A DNA stretch of 64,000 nucleotides from a virus: positions 1-64,000 of the IMG/VR virus record IMGVR_UViG_3300047510_002172, one strand, 5' to 3'. Shown here piece after piece: positions 48,366-57,810 of the stretch. Made by a program: the position numbers and the translations under genes. How positions within the stretch are numbered: position 1 is the stretch's first letter; each line of letters opens with the position of its first letter. The notes under the pieces were generated by a model that saw nothing but the letters and a program-made list of their open reading frames with translations, made no database searches and was not told the origin of the DNA.

Positions 48366-49030
48366 AAACCAAATCTTCCTTTCGTTGCGTTAAAGTTTTG
48401 AAGTATTTCTGATTCAGTAATACCTCTATTATATAGTAAGGCTGTAGAAATATAACCAAACGGTTGACTACCTCCAGCTTCATTACCCCAAGCGTTATGG
48501 GTAGTACCATTTGCTGTATATGCTACAGTTCCTTTTGCAGCAAGACCATTAATATAGAGATTAGTACTACCTGTACCTGTATTAGTAACAGTATACATAG
48601 TCCATTTATTAGCTAGACCTAAAGTGCTTACATCTAAATTATATGGTACAAAATTTCCCCCGTTATTATCATAATAACCTAACCGGTTAGTACCGGTTTC
48701 AACTAGTACAGGGTGATCGTCAGGAGTCGTTCTCCAGAGCGTTCTCCAAGTAGTAGTACTAGATATTACTCTAGCCCAAGTAAGCATGGTATAGGAAGTA
48801 CCAAATGTATATGAAGAACCGCTTGGATAACAGCGGCCAGTGGTACTACAATTAAAACAATTTATCCCATCTACAGTAGTAAAGGATGCTGATACTAAAG
48901 TATGATTATATTTATTTAAAGTAAGATCTGTAAATACCGTGCCCGTGCCGGAATAGCTTTTAGTATTACTTGCATCTAAACAAAGCACCAAACCATTCGT
49001 GACTATCTTTGGACCGTTGAAATAGCTCAT
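48362..49030 (-). CDS. LamG-type lectin-like virion protein, copy 2
   Basis: This 222-residue protein is the middle copy of the tandem LamG trio. It shares the opening GLVLCLDASNTKSYSGTG and the ending LQNFNATKGRFGL, but its core is strongly diverged and shorter (for example FTTVDGINCFNCSTTGRCYP and TMYTVTNTGTGSTNLYINGL). Three cysteines lie in the variable part (about 59-68). It overlaps both neighbours by 4 bases (ATGA), so the three are translated as a coupled set. The divergence in the core with conserved ends suggests diversified receptor specificity; this is an inference. Confidence 0.75.
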   Translation of the reverse strand: MSYFNGPKIVTNGLVLCLDASNTKSYSGTGTVFTDLTLNKYNHTLVSASFTTVDGINCFNCSTTGRCYPSGSSYTFGTSYTMLTWARVISSTTTWRTLWRTTPDDHPVLVETGTNRLGYYDNNGGNFVPYNLDVSTLGLANKWTMYTVTNTGTGSTNLYINGLAAKGTVAYTANGTTHNAWGNEAGGSQPFGYISTALLYNRGITESEILQNFNATKGRFGL

Positions 49031-49752
49031 AGGTTGTATCTTCCTTTCGTTGCGTTAAAGTTTTGGAGTACTTCTGTAGCAGCTAATGCGCGGTTGTATA
49101 TTTGAATTAAGGAAACACTGCCGGCAAAATATCTTTCTGAAGAAACGACGAGACTAAAGCCTCTTCCAACATTTAAATTATTCATTGTTCCAATAAATCC
49201 CGTTGGGCTTCCAGCCGAACCTCTAGATATGCCAGTTGGCATTCCATTGTAATAAGTAGTTGAACTATTTGGGACGTAAGTAATTGCAGCGCAATGCCAA
49301 GTATTTACTGCGAGACCACTCGCGACCACAACGTGCCCATAAAGGGAATTATTATTGTTAGTTATGTTTGAATATGCCCATCCAAGCTCACCGAGAGCGT
49401 TGAATTCTAATCTCGGGCCTATATTTCCTGTAGTCGCATTATATGCATAATTGCAATCTAAAACGTTTGCATAATTTTTAATTGAAGTAGGATAAAACCA
49501 TACAATTACAGTAAATGAAGAAAAAGACCCTGATAATCCTCCAGAGACTGAATATTGATTTGTTCCGTTGAAAACAATACTTCCTCTACTAGCGTTACTA
49601 TATGTTGGGCCGCCGGTTAATGTACCGTTATACCCATTCCTACTTAAATCAGTCCAAGTAGTACCAGTACCAGGATAGCTTTTAGGATTACCTGCGTCGA
49701 GGCAAAGTACTAAACCATTAGTTACTATGCGTGGCGCGTAAAATGTAGACAT
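49027..49752 (-). CDS. LamG-type lectin-like virion protein, copy 1
   Basis: This 241-residue protein is the first of the trio in transcription order. It has the LamG opening (GLVLCLDAGNPKSYPGTG), a SIVFNGTNQYSVSGG strand that is often seen at the LamG start, FTVIVWFYPTS, the WHCAAITYVPNSSTTYYNG loop, and the shared end LQNFNATKGRYNL. It starts 1 base after the stop of the 1930-residue collagen-like protein, so it is probably assembled with it or with the fibre tip. No catalytic residues are evident. Confidence 0.75.
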   Translation of the reverse strand: MSTFYAPRIVTNGLVLCLDAGNPKSYPGTGTTWTDLSRNGYNGTLTGGPTYSNASRGSIVFNGTNQYSVSGGLSGSFSSFTVIVWFYPTSIKNYANVLDCNYAYNATTGNIGPRLEFNALGELGWAYSNITNNNNSLYGHVVVASGLAVNTWHCAAITYVPNSSTTYYNGMPTGISRGSAGSPTGFIGTMNNLNVGRGFSLVVSSERYFAGSVSLIQIYNRALAATEVLQNFNATKGRYNL

Positions 49753-49753
49753 A

Positions 49754-52700
49754 TTAATACTCCACTCTTAATTTAGGTATGTCTTTACGTTCAGCCTGGA
49801 TAAAGAAATAACTATTTATATCTTTATTAAAAATATTTTCGTTTTTAATATAAACTTCCGTAGGGGTAATTCTATCTACAATTAATTTTTGAAAATGTCC
49901 AATTGGTGTAAGCTGAACGGTTATAGTATTTTCATCTACTAGTTGCGGCCAGTATTCAGGTAGAAGAATTATACTTTCTTTAGTTATACCTCTTATGAAC
50001 ACTGAATGCTCTGGGCCTTCTGCTACACCGTATTCAAGTTTCTTATAAGGCTTAGTTGGGTGCTTAATAACAAAGCTCTTTGTAGTAGCTGCAAATGACC
50101 CGCTTACTTCTAGAGAGTAACTCGGGGTAACAGTATTAATACCAACAAAACCACCGCTTGTAGCGTAGAATCTTACATTACCAGCTCCATCAGAAATTAC
50201 TATATTACGGCTAGAGCTTGTAAGATTAAGACCCCCGGCATTACCATTAAAATTACCAATTACTACGTTTTCATTACCTGGGGCTACTGCACTTAATGCG
50301 CCAAAACCTACAGCAATATTATTCGTAGAAGTAGTGGTGTTAAAGAGAGCGTTTGTGCCTATACCTATATTACCGGTACCAGTGCTTATAGAATTACCTG
50401 CTTGGTAGCCGATCCCGATATTATTAGTACCGGTATTAACTGTAGAAAGTGCATTATACCCTACAGCGATATTTCTTACATCAGTATTACTAACACTGTT
50501 TAGACTGTTCCACCCTATTGATACGTTAGTATTAGTTGCAGAAGCTGTATACCCATATACTGTACCAAGAGCTCTTGCGCTTGCAGGTGCAGAAGCACTA
50601 CTTGAACCGCTATAACCTGAGTAACCTGAAGTACCGATACCGCTATAACCAGAGTAGCCACTTATCCCTGAATAACCAGAGTAACCTGAAAACCCACTTA
50701 TACCGCTATAGCCAGAGTAACCACTTGTACCACCACTACCAGCATCTCCTGCACGCGTAAAGGAAATAACAATACTACCATTGTTACTTAAAGTATTATT
50801 ACCTTCCACATATGTTACATTAATCTTATAGTAGCCCGTTGCAGCAACAATACTGTTAATCTGGAAAGTTAAATACGTCGCACTTGAAACTCTATTAAAT
50901 ACTCTTAGAGTGCCTTTTACAGTATTAATAGAATCATCTAATGCAGCTAACCAACTTGCTGTTGAGGCACTATCTCCATTAGTGTTACTGACGTAAATCT
51001 GAGTAGTACTTGTTTGAGTTAAATTATTAAACCGTAAAAACCCAGCGCCTGGATCAGAATCAGTAACTGTTGTTGAGAATGTATATGGTTGACTATCTCC
51101 ACCGAATATACCTTGATATCCACTGTAACCGCTAATACCGGAGAAGCCGCTTGCACCGGAATAACCAGAGTAGCCACTAAAGCCAGAAACACCTGAGTAG
51201 CCGCTGTAGCCTGAGAAGCCTGATATACCTGAGTAACCTGAATAGCCTGATATCCCGCTATAACCTGAATAGCCTGAGTAACCGCTTACGCCAGAATAGC
51301 CAGAGTAACCTGAATAACCACTTCTACCACTGTAACCAGAATAACCGCTAAAGCCGCTTATACCTGAATAGCCTGAATAACCTGATACACCGCTATAACC
51401 GGAGAAGCCACTTATACCACTATAACCAGAATAGCCTGAGAAGCCGCTTATACCGCTGTAGCCGGAATAACCGCTAAAGCCGCTTATACCTGAATAGCCT
51501 GAATAACCAGAGAAGCCACTAATACCACTGTAGCCTGAATAGCCGCTAAAACCACTTACACCGGAATAGCCTGAATATCCGCTAACCCCGCTAGCTCCAC
51601 TATAGCCAGAATAGCCTGAAAGACCGGAGTAACCTGAATACCCACTAAAGCCGCTTGTACCGGAGTAACCTGAATACCCGCTGAAGCCGCTTATACCGGA
51701 ATAACCTGAATACCCGCTGAAGCCGCTCGCGCCACTATAACCACTATAACCGCTAAAGCCGCTTATTCCGCTATAGCCAGAATAGCCTGAGGCGCCAGAA
51801 TAGCCTGAGTACCCACTAAAACCGCTTGTACCGCTGTAGCCTGAATAGCCACTAAAACCAGAAATACCTGAATACCCGGAGTAGCCTGAATAACCAGAGA
51901 AGCCGCTTACCCCTGAATAACCAGAGTAACCGCTATACCCTGAAGTACCTACTGCTCCGGAATAACCACTATAACCTGAAAAACCACTAGTACCACTATA
52001 GCCAGAGTAGCCAATCGTACCGGAGTACCCTGAGTATCCAGACTGCCCACTGTAGCCTGAATAGCCACTAAAACCGCTTGTACCGGAGTAGCCTGAATAA
52101 CCTGAAAACCCGCTAATACCACTATAGCCAGAGTAGCCGCTTATACCTGAATAACCAGAATAGCCGCTTATTCCAGAATAACCGCTATAACCAGATTGGC
52201 CACTATAACCAGAGTAACCACTCAAACCAGAATAACCACTATAACCTGAAAAGCCGCTAATACCGCTGTAGCCACTATAGCCTGAAAAGCCTGATAGCCC
52301 GCTATAACCGGAATAGCCAGAATAACCAGATTGCCCGCTGTAACCACTATAGCCAGACTGTCCACTATAACCAGAGTAGCCTGAAATACCGCTATAGCCT
52401 GACTGCCCACTATAGCCTGAGTAACCGCTAAAACCGCTTATACCAGAATAACCAGAATAACCAGATTGTCCGCTATAGCCAGAGTAGCCACTTGTGCCTT
52501 GATAGCCAGAATAACCGGATGAGCCTTGACCACTATAACCAGAGAACCCTGAAATACCTACGGCACCTCTATATATACCTGTAGAAATATAACTATAATG
52601 CTGAGTACCTTCATAGTACATGCGTACTGTTCTACTATTAGAAGATGTATTTCTTACATCAACCTCTACCATTATACGGTCAGTACTGGATAGAGCTATA

Positions 52701-55546
52701 GCATTAGCTAATGTATATGACGTAACCTGTAATGCCGGGGCATTAATGTTAGTATTGGTAAGAGTGTCCCCTACAGCGCTAAATAAGAGAGTCTGAGTGC
52801 TACCATCATATTTGTAAACACTATAAATAAAATTTAAGTCGTTTGCACTGCTTACATAATAATATGTATTGAACTGCCAGGTACCTGGAGGTAATTGATC
52901 GGTATTAGGCTGGCCTGTAGGGGTAATCGCGTCAAATAATTGCGCAGTAGATAATCCTAAAGTAACTGTAGCGTATGTTTCCGGGTCACCGTCTGGAGCA
53001 TCGTCAAGTACATAATGCGACGGTACATCAGATGCGCTACTTGTATAATAGAATGTCAAGCCTACTGCTGGCGCGCCAGAAAAACCACTCGTACCACTAT
53101 AACCAGAATAGCCGCTTACCCCGCTATAGCCGGAATAACCACTTAGGCCTGAGTACCCACTATAACCAGACGCACCACTGTAGCCACTGTAGCCACTGTA
53201 GCCGGACTGACCACTGTAGCCACTGTAGCCGGACTGACCACTGTAGCCACTATAGCCGGATTCGCCTGAGTAACCACTGTAGCCTGATTGACCACTATAT
53301 CCGCTGTAACCAGACTCCCCAGAGTAGCCACTGTAGCCTGATGTACCAACACCAGAGTAACCACTGTAGCCTGATGTACCAACACCAGAATAACCAGAGA
53401 AGCCTGACAAACCAGAATAACCTGAATAGCCAGACTCACCACTGTAGCCTGAATAACCACTAAAGCCGCTTATACCAGAATAACCAGAATAGCCAGAATA
53501 GCCAGATTCTCCAGAATAACCTGAATAGCCTGAAAACCCACTAGCACCAGAATAACCACTGTAGCCGCTAAGACCGCTGTAGCCGCTATAGCCTGACAAA
53601 CCAGAATAACCTGAATAGCCTGACTGCCCACTATAGCCTGAGTAACCGCTAAAACCGCTTATACCAGAATAACCACTGTAACCGCTGTAGCCACTATAAC
53701 CTACTTCTCCTGAGTATCCTGAGTAACCACTGTAACCGGAATACCCGCTTAATCCTGAATAACCAGAGTAACCAGAAAAGCCGCTAAGCCCGGAATAACC
53801 TGAGTAACCAGAAAAACCAGAAATACCTGAGTACCCAGAATAGCCTGACTCTCCAGAATAGCCGCTATAACCACTAAACCCACTTGTTCCTGAATAACCA
53901 CTATAACCGGAGTAACCACTTGCGCCAGAGTAGCCTGAGTACCCGCTAAAGCCAGACAAGCCTGAATAGCCGCTGTAACCACTAAAACCGCTTATACCAC
54001 TATAACCACTATAACCAGACTCTCCGGAGTAGCCGCTATAGCCTGAAAACCCACTTATACCGGAATAGCCACTATAGCCGGAGTAACCACTGGCGCCAGA
54101 GTAACCACTATAGCCGCTAAAGCCAGACAAGCCTGAATAGCCGCTATATCCGCTGTAGCCACTAAGACCGCTATAGCCACTATACCCGGAAAAGCCTGAA
54201 ATACCTGAGTACCCAGAATAACCTGAATAGCCTGATATACCTGAATAGCCTGAATAACCTGACTGACCGCTGTAACCACTATAACCTGAAAATCCGCTTG
54301 TACCAGAGTAACCGCTATAGCCGCTAAGACCGCTATAGCCACTATACCCTGAAAAACCAGACTGACCGGAATAGCCTGAATACCCTGACTGACCACTATA
54401 GCCTGAATATCCTGAATAACCACTTTCTCCACTATAGCCAGAGTAGCCTGAATAACCAGACTCTCCAGAATAACCCGAATAGCCGCTTATTCCTGAATAA
54501 CCAGAATAACCAGATTGACCGCTATAACCAGAGTAGCCAGAAAAACCACTTATACCGGAATACCCACTATAACCAGAGTCTCCAGTACGAGAAAAAGAAA
54601 CAATTACTTGATCGTTGTCAGATAAAGTATTATTACTAATAATATATTCTAGATCAATAGTTTGATATGTAGAATTATTAGTACTACTGTAAACAAAAAA
54701 GTCAAAAAATGTATTAGTATCTGAAAGTTTGGTTATTCTAATAGTACCACGTTTAGGACTTGTAGACTGTACAAATGTCTGTAGCCAGGTAAAGAGGTCT
54801 GTACTATAATAGTCGTAATTGCTTATATAAGCAATAGTAGTACTAGTTTGTAGAATGTTATTAAACTTTAAATAGCCAGAGCCTGGATCACTACCTGAGA
54901 TATTAGTTGAAAAAGTATATAAGAAACTATTACCGCCAAAATCTCCTTTATACCCAGAGTAGCCACTATAGCCTGACTCTCCAGAATAACCACTATACCC
55001 AGAGTAGCCACTATAGCCTACTGTCCCAGAATAACCACTATAGCCGGAGTAACCACTTACTCCACTATAGCCAGAGTAGCCACTCATACCATCGACGCCG
55101 CTATACCCGGAATAACCACTTATACCTGAGTACCCGCTGTAGCCAGAATAACCGCTCGTGCCTTGATACCCAGAGTAACCGCTTTCTCCTTGACCAGAAT
55201 AACCACTGTAACCTGAAGTACCTACTCCAGAATAACCGGAATAACCACTTCTACCGCTATAGCCTGAGTAACCACTTCTACCTGAGTAGCCGCTATAGCC
55301 TGATTCACCAATAAAGCCGTCTTGACCACTATAACCTGAATACCCGCTAAAACCTGAGCGTCCACTAAAACCTGAAAATCCCATTACCCCTTGAGCGGAT
55401 AATGCAGAAATAGTAATAGAGTACGAAGTATACGTACCGTTATTGTTATTTCTTTCTAAAAATAAAAGATCAGTACCAGAAAGAGGACCAACTGGTACTG
55501 AAGGTAGTTCGTGTGGAAATATTAATGTCGGGAAATCAGCGGACAT
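49754..55546 (-). CDS. Giant collagen-like fibre with inserted beta domains and trimeric head
   Basis: This 1930-residue protein alternates Gly-Tyr-Ser triplet arms with three inserted beta domains. Two inserts are paralogous: both begin with a YTFSTxxxxSDPG motif, near nt 54940 and 51085, and end FSRTGD or FTRAGD. A third, different insert lies at about 53060-52560 (YYTSSASDVPSHYV). The C-terminus has Hep_Hag-like repeats (NIAVGYNALSTVNTGTNNIG) and then an end domain beginning KSFVIKHPTKPYKKLEYG with GPEHSVFIRG, seen at the tips of other phage fibres. It is not a recognisable S74 self-cleaving domain. A TAAGTA box (55553-55558) lies 6 bases upstream. A trimeric long fibre is inferred. Confidence 0.8.
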   Translation of the reverse strand: MSADFPTLIFPHELPSVPVGPLSGTDLLFLERNNNNGTYTSYSITISALSAQGVMGFSGFSGRSGFSGYSGYSGQDGFIGESGYSGYSGRSGYSGYSGRSGYSGYSGVGTSGYSGYSGQGESGYSGYQGTSGYSGYSGYSGISGYSGYSGVDGMSGYSGYSGVSGYSGYSGYSGTVGYSGYSGYSGYSGESGYSGYSGYKGDFGGNSFLYTFSTNISGSDPGSGYLKFNNILQTSTTIAYISNYDYYSTDLFTWLQTFVQSTSPKRGTIRITKLSDTNTFFDFFVYSSTNNSTYQTIDLEYIISNNTLSDNDQVIVSFSRTGDSGYSGYSGISGFSGYSGYSGQSGYSGYSGISGYSGYSGESGYSGYSGYSGESGYSGYSGYSGQSGYSGYSGQSGFSGYSGYSGLSGYSGYSGTSGFSGYSGYSGQSGYSGYSGISGYSGYSGYSGISGFSGYSGYSGLSGYSGYSGYSGLSGFSGYSGYSGASGYSGYSGYSGISGFSGYSGYSGESGYSGYSGISGFSGYSGYSGLSGFSGYSGYSGASGYSGYSGYSGTSGFSGYSGYSGESGYSGYSGISGFSGYSGYSGLSGFSGYSGYSGLSGYSGYSGYSGYSGEVGYSGYSGYSGYSGISGFSGYSGYSGQSGYSGYSGLSGYSGYSGLSGYSGYSGASGFSGYSGYSGESGYSGYSGYSGISGFSGYSGYSGESGYSGYSGLSGFSGYSGVGTSGYSGYSGVGTSGYSGYSGESGYSGYSGQSGYSGYSGESGYSGYSGQSGYSGYSGQSGYSGYSGYSGASGYSGYSGLSGYSGYSGVSGYSGYSGTSGFSGAPAVGLTFYYTSSASDVPSHYVLDDAPDGDPETYATVTLGLSTAQLFDAITPTGQPNTDQLPPGTWQFNTYYYVSSANDLNFIYSVYKYDGSTQTLLFSAVGDTLTNTNINAPALQVTSYTLANAIALSSTDRIMVEVDVRNTSSNSRTVRMYYEGTQHYSYISTGIYRGAVGISGFSGYSGQGSSGYSGYQGTSGYSGYSGQSGYSGYSGISGFSGYSGYSGQSGYSGISGYSGYSGQSGYSGYSGQSGYSGYSGYSGLSGFSGYSGYSGISGFSGYSGYSGLSGYSGYSGQSGYSGYSGISGYSGYSGISGYSGYSGISGFSGYSGYSGTSGFSGYSGYSGQSGYSGYSGTIGYSGYSGTSGFSGYSGYSGAVGTSGYSGYSGYSGVSGFSGYSGYSGYSGISGFSGYSGYSGTSGFSGYSGYSGASGYSGYSGISGFSGYSGYSGASGFSGYSGYSGISGFSGYSGYSGTSGFSGYSGYSGLSGYSGYSGASGVSGYSGYSGVSGFSGYSGYSGISGFSGYSGYSGISGFSGYSGYSGISGFSGYSGYSGISGFSGYSGVSGYSGYSGISGFSGYSGYSGRSGYSGYSGYSGVSGYSGYSGYSGISGYSGYSGISGFSGYSGYSGVSGFSGYSGYSGASGFSGISGYSGYQGIFGGDSQPYTFSTTVTDSDPGAGFLRFNNLTQTSTTQIYVSNTNGDSASTASWLAALDDSINTVKGTLRVFNRVSSATYLTFQINSIVAATGYYKINVTYVEGNNTLSNNGSIVISFTRAGDAGSGGTSGYSGYSGISGFSGYSGYSGISGYSGYSGIGTSGYSGYSGSSSASAPASARALGTVYGYTASATNTNVSIGWNSLNSVSNTDVRNIAVGYNALSTVNTGTNNIGIGYQAGNSISTGTGNIGIGTNALFNTTTSTNNIAVGFGALSAVAPGNENVVIGNFNGNAGGLNLTSSSRNIVISDGAGNVRFYATSGGFVGINTVTPSYSLEVSGSFAATTKSFVIKHPTKPYKKLEYGVAEGPEHSVFIRGITKESIILLPEYWPQLVDENTITVQLTPIGHFQKLIVDRITPTEVYIKNENIFNKDINSYFFIQAERKDIPKLRVEY
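50615..55390 (-). repeat. Gly-Tyr-Ser triplet arrays in the 1930-residue fibre
   Basis: Four triplet arms (about 55390-54950, 54575-53080, 52555-51115 and 50740-50615) are separated by inserted domains. Units are shorter than in the 2267-residue protein and break mostly at single variable residues (SGQSG, SGESG, SGLSG), which keeps glycine on a strict three-residue period. Confidence 0.8.
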
Positions 55547-55558
55547 CTTATATACTTA

Positions 55559-56683
55559 TTAACCGCTAAGCGGTATCGATCCGAGTGCTGAAATTAAGTC
55601 GGATAGATTTGTTAATGTCGGGAAATTTGGTCCCTGTATACTTGCAGCAACAGTCTCTATTGTAGGCATAATAGGTACAAGAGAGCTTAAAGCCGGGTTA
55701 TAAGAGGAAAGTAATGAGTAAAGTGTTTGTAGAGCAGCTGCATTTGCAGAAGTAATTGTTGTGCCAGTACTTGTTGAGTAGTTACTTGGACTTTGAACAA
55801 CGACATATGTATTAGAAGCTGAAGCTCCTAATGCTCCGACCGTTTGACCGGTGGTGTTAGTTACACCAATAAGATTGACGAGTATATTTGCATCCTCGTA
55901 ATCTCCATATACATTAGTATTAGATTGCGGATTTTCTGCGTAATCAAATATACGAGCAGAATCTTTATCAACGAATTGGGTATATTCCTTTGTTTCAAGT
56001 ATTTTTGGTAGGTTATTAAGATAGCCATCGCTCTTATTATCATATACTTGATCCATTTTAGCTTCCCGGGGGGCTTGTGGCTCGTAGCTATAATCGAATC
56101 GCTTGGCTTGTATCATCCATATATAATGCCCAAGTAATTGATTACCGGTGCCTCCTTTTTGATCAACACGCTCAGTTATTTCATATATTTGACCACTTCT
56201 TCCATTAGGTCTAGATTGCCCGTACTCTGAAAGCTCTATTAAATCCCCTGCTTTTGGTTCATATTGATATATATTAGTCACTCCACTTAAAGCAGACCCT
56301 GTTAAAGTGTTAGTAAATGTTTTAATTGCAATTAATGCAGTTAAATCTGCTGTACCTTGCAAGCCGAACTTACTTAAAATAACACTATCATTACTCAGTG
56401 TTATTGCGAAAATCATAGATACCGGGGAAGCAAATCCAGCTAATGGCTGTTCTCCATAAAAATAATCATGTGCGGATAAAGAATACAAATTAACATAATA
56501 GTTAACTTTCATTCCAAATTGATTTATTTGCTCTGTCCACCAGTTTTGCCATAAGTTCTGTTCAAGAGCGTTATTAGTTACATCACTATAACGAAGACTA
56601 CCAGACAAGCATTCTGCCCGGCCATTAGTTGTGGTAGGAGCTACGTACTGACCTGTATCGACACAGTAACTTGCAATAGACAT
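55559..56683 (-). CDS. gp14: Neck protein, T4 gp14-like
   Basis: This 374-residue protein resembles the T4 neck protein gp14, which with gp13 closes the filled head and joins it to the tail. The matching features, in order, are NYYVNLYSLSAHDYFYGEQP near residues 61-80 (as in the gp14 YYVP...FGEDL segment), SKFGLQGTADLTALI, KAGDLIELSEYG (the EGDLIYFP position), and LGHYIWMIQAKRFDYSYEP with the following extended tail. It is longer than T4 gp14 (about 256 residues) because of a Ser/Thr-rich C-terminus. A TAAATA box (56692-56697) lies 8 bases upstream of the ATG. The match is by motif order, so it is confident but not certain. Confidence 0.72.
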   Translation of the reverse strand: MSIASYCVDTGQYVAPTTTNGRAECLSGSLRYSDVTNNALEQNLWQNWWTEQINQFGMKVNYYVNLYSLSAHDYFYGEQPLAGFASPVSMIFAITLSNDSVILSKFGLQGTADLTALIAIKTFTNTLTGSALSGVTNIYQYEPKAGDLIELSEYGQSRPNGRSGQIYEITERVDQKGGTGNQLLGHYIWMIQAKRFDYSYEPQAPREAKMDQVYDNKSDGYLNNLPKILETKEYTQFVDKDSARIFDYAENPQSNTNVYGDYEDANILVNLIGVTNTTGQTVGALGASASNTYVVVQSPSNYSTSTGTTITSANAAALQTLYSLLSSYNPALSSLVPIMPTIETVAASIQGPNFPTLTNLSDLISALGSIPLSG

Positions 56684-56742
56684 TATAAAAATATTTACAG
56701 TTATTGTTACTTTTAAATAGAAGTAAGCTAAATATAATTACA
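56684..56742. promoter_or_regulatory. Divergent late-promoter region
   Basis: This 59-base spacer separates the neck gene (minus) from the acidic protein gene (plus). A TAAATA box lies exactly 8 bases from each start codon: minus strand 56692-56697 and plus strand 56729-56734. It is a mirror arrangement like the one at 61071-61090. Confidence 0.55.
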
Positions 56743-57789
56743 ATGGCAAAATTAAAGAATTTAAGCGAGCTCGGTGATATCTATACTTCTAGTATACAGT
56801 CTACTGTTGTTGAAAAAGAAAAAGTACGCGATTATAATGATGTATTACTTACCGACACCACTAACTACTTGCCAGAAAGTACCATGCCTAAGGTAGGCGA
56901 AGGCTTTGGTAAGCAAAAGGAAGAGCTAGCTAAAGGCACCGGCCCTCAGGCTGCAGATAATTTTAAGAAAGTTACAGAAGAACAAGATCCAGGCGCATCT
57001 AAGAAGACAATGAAGAAAGATGATGCAAAAGATACAGAAAAAGCTGAAGAAGGCGAAGAGCACGAAGCCGGGGAAACAGAAAAAGAAATTAACGACGATG
57101 CTAAGAAGCATGTCAAAGCAGAAAAAGCAAGATTAACTACCCCTAAAGAAAAATTGCAAGAAGAGGTAGAATCTGGGTCGAAAAATACTAAATATAAGAA
57201 ACAAACATTTACTATGTCAAAGTCAAAATTCGATAAACTATACGAAGACGCCCTTAACGGCGCTCCTTTTGCAAAAGACGACGAAGCAACTCCTGTTGCT
57301 CCTGCTGACGATATGGGTGGTGAAGAGCCTGTAACAGATACTGGCGCCGATATGGGCGGTGATTCCGTTACTATTACCCTTGATCGTGCACTTGCACAAA
57401 AACTTCATGACGCTCTTATGGGCCAACTCGGCGGCGGCGAAGAAACAGCTCCTGACATGGGTGATGCCGGTGCTGAAGCAGGTGATGAAACACCAATGGC
57501 AGAAGAAGACGAAGATGACGCAATGGGCGAAGCAGTTGATGCCGAAGATCTTGGACATCCAGGACCTGGCCATCATGCAAAGTCTGAACAGCTTAAAGAC
57601 GGCCACAAGATCCACAAGGTTGGCGCTTTAAAGGCAGCCGGTGCTGCTTCTGAGCAGGGCGGACCAAAAGGCGGCGACGGTACCGTAAATAAGGCTAAAG
57701 ACTTCGATAAGGGTCTTCAAAAGCCAACCGGTAACAATCAAGCCGGTAACCTCAAGGTAAGCAAAGGTACAGGCAACGCTTTCGAGTAA
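56743..57789 (+). CDS. Acidic, low-complexity head-scaffold-like protein
   Basis: This 348-residue protein is strongly acidic, with Asp/Glu-rich blocks (EEGEEHEAGETEKE, MAEEDEDDAMGEA) and a Lys-rich stretch between. No cysteine and no catalytic motif are visible. I chose the ATG at 56743: a TAAATA box is 8 bases upstream, and the in-frame upstream ATG at 56704 would add a 13-residue leader read from that promoter. The GC content is higher than in neighbours. The composition and place beside terminase and neck genes recall internal or prohead-core proteins of T4-like phages, but no homology is evident. A hairpin terminator (57811-57839) follows directly. Confidence 0.6.
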   Translation: MAKLKNLSELGDIYTSSIQSTVVEKEKVRDYNDVLLTDTTNYLPESTMPKVGEGFGKQKEELAKGTGPQAADNFKKVTEEQDPGASKKTMKKDDAKDTEKAEEGEEHEAGETEKEINDDAKKHVKAEKARLTTPKEKLQEEVESGSKNTKYKKQTFTMSKSKFDKLYEDALNGAPFAKDDEATPVAPADDMGGEEPVTDTGADMGGDSVTITLDRALAQKLHDALMGQLGGGEETAPDMGDAGAEAGDETPMAEEDEDDAMGEAVDAEDLGHPGPGHHAKSEQLKDGHKIHKVGALKAAGAASEQGGPKGGDGTVNKAKDFDKGLQKPTGNNQAGNLKVSKGTGNAFE

Positions 57790-57810
57790 GATAAATTGAC
57801 ATAGAACTTT

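Noticed and set aside
50060-50600. Self-cleaving S74-type chaperone at the end of the 1930-residue fibre
   Set aside because: The end domain (KSFVIKHPTKPYKK...) lacks the usual S74 layout; only a Hep_Hag-like repeat and a tip domain are seen.
21121-55546. Diversity-generating retroelement in the fibre region
   Set aside because: No reverse transcriptase or template/variable repeat pair is visible; variation among repeats looks codon-wise and not adenine-specific.
56704-56742. Longer start of the acidic protein
   Set aside because: The upstream ATG would add MLLLNRSKLNIIT, which is encoded by the promoter region itself; the ATG at 56743 has a late-type box 8 bases upstream and gives a normal start.
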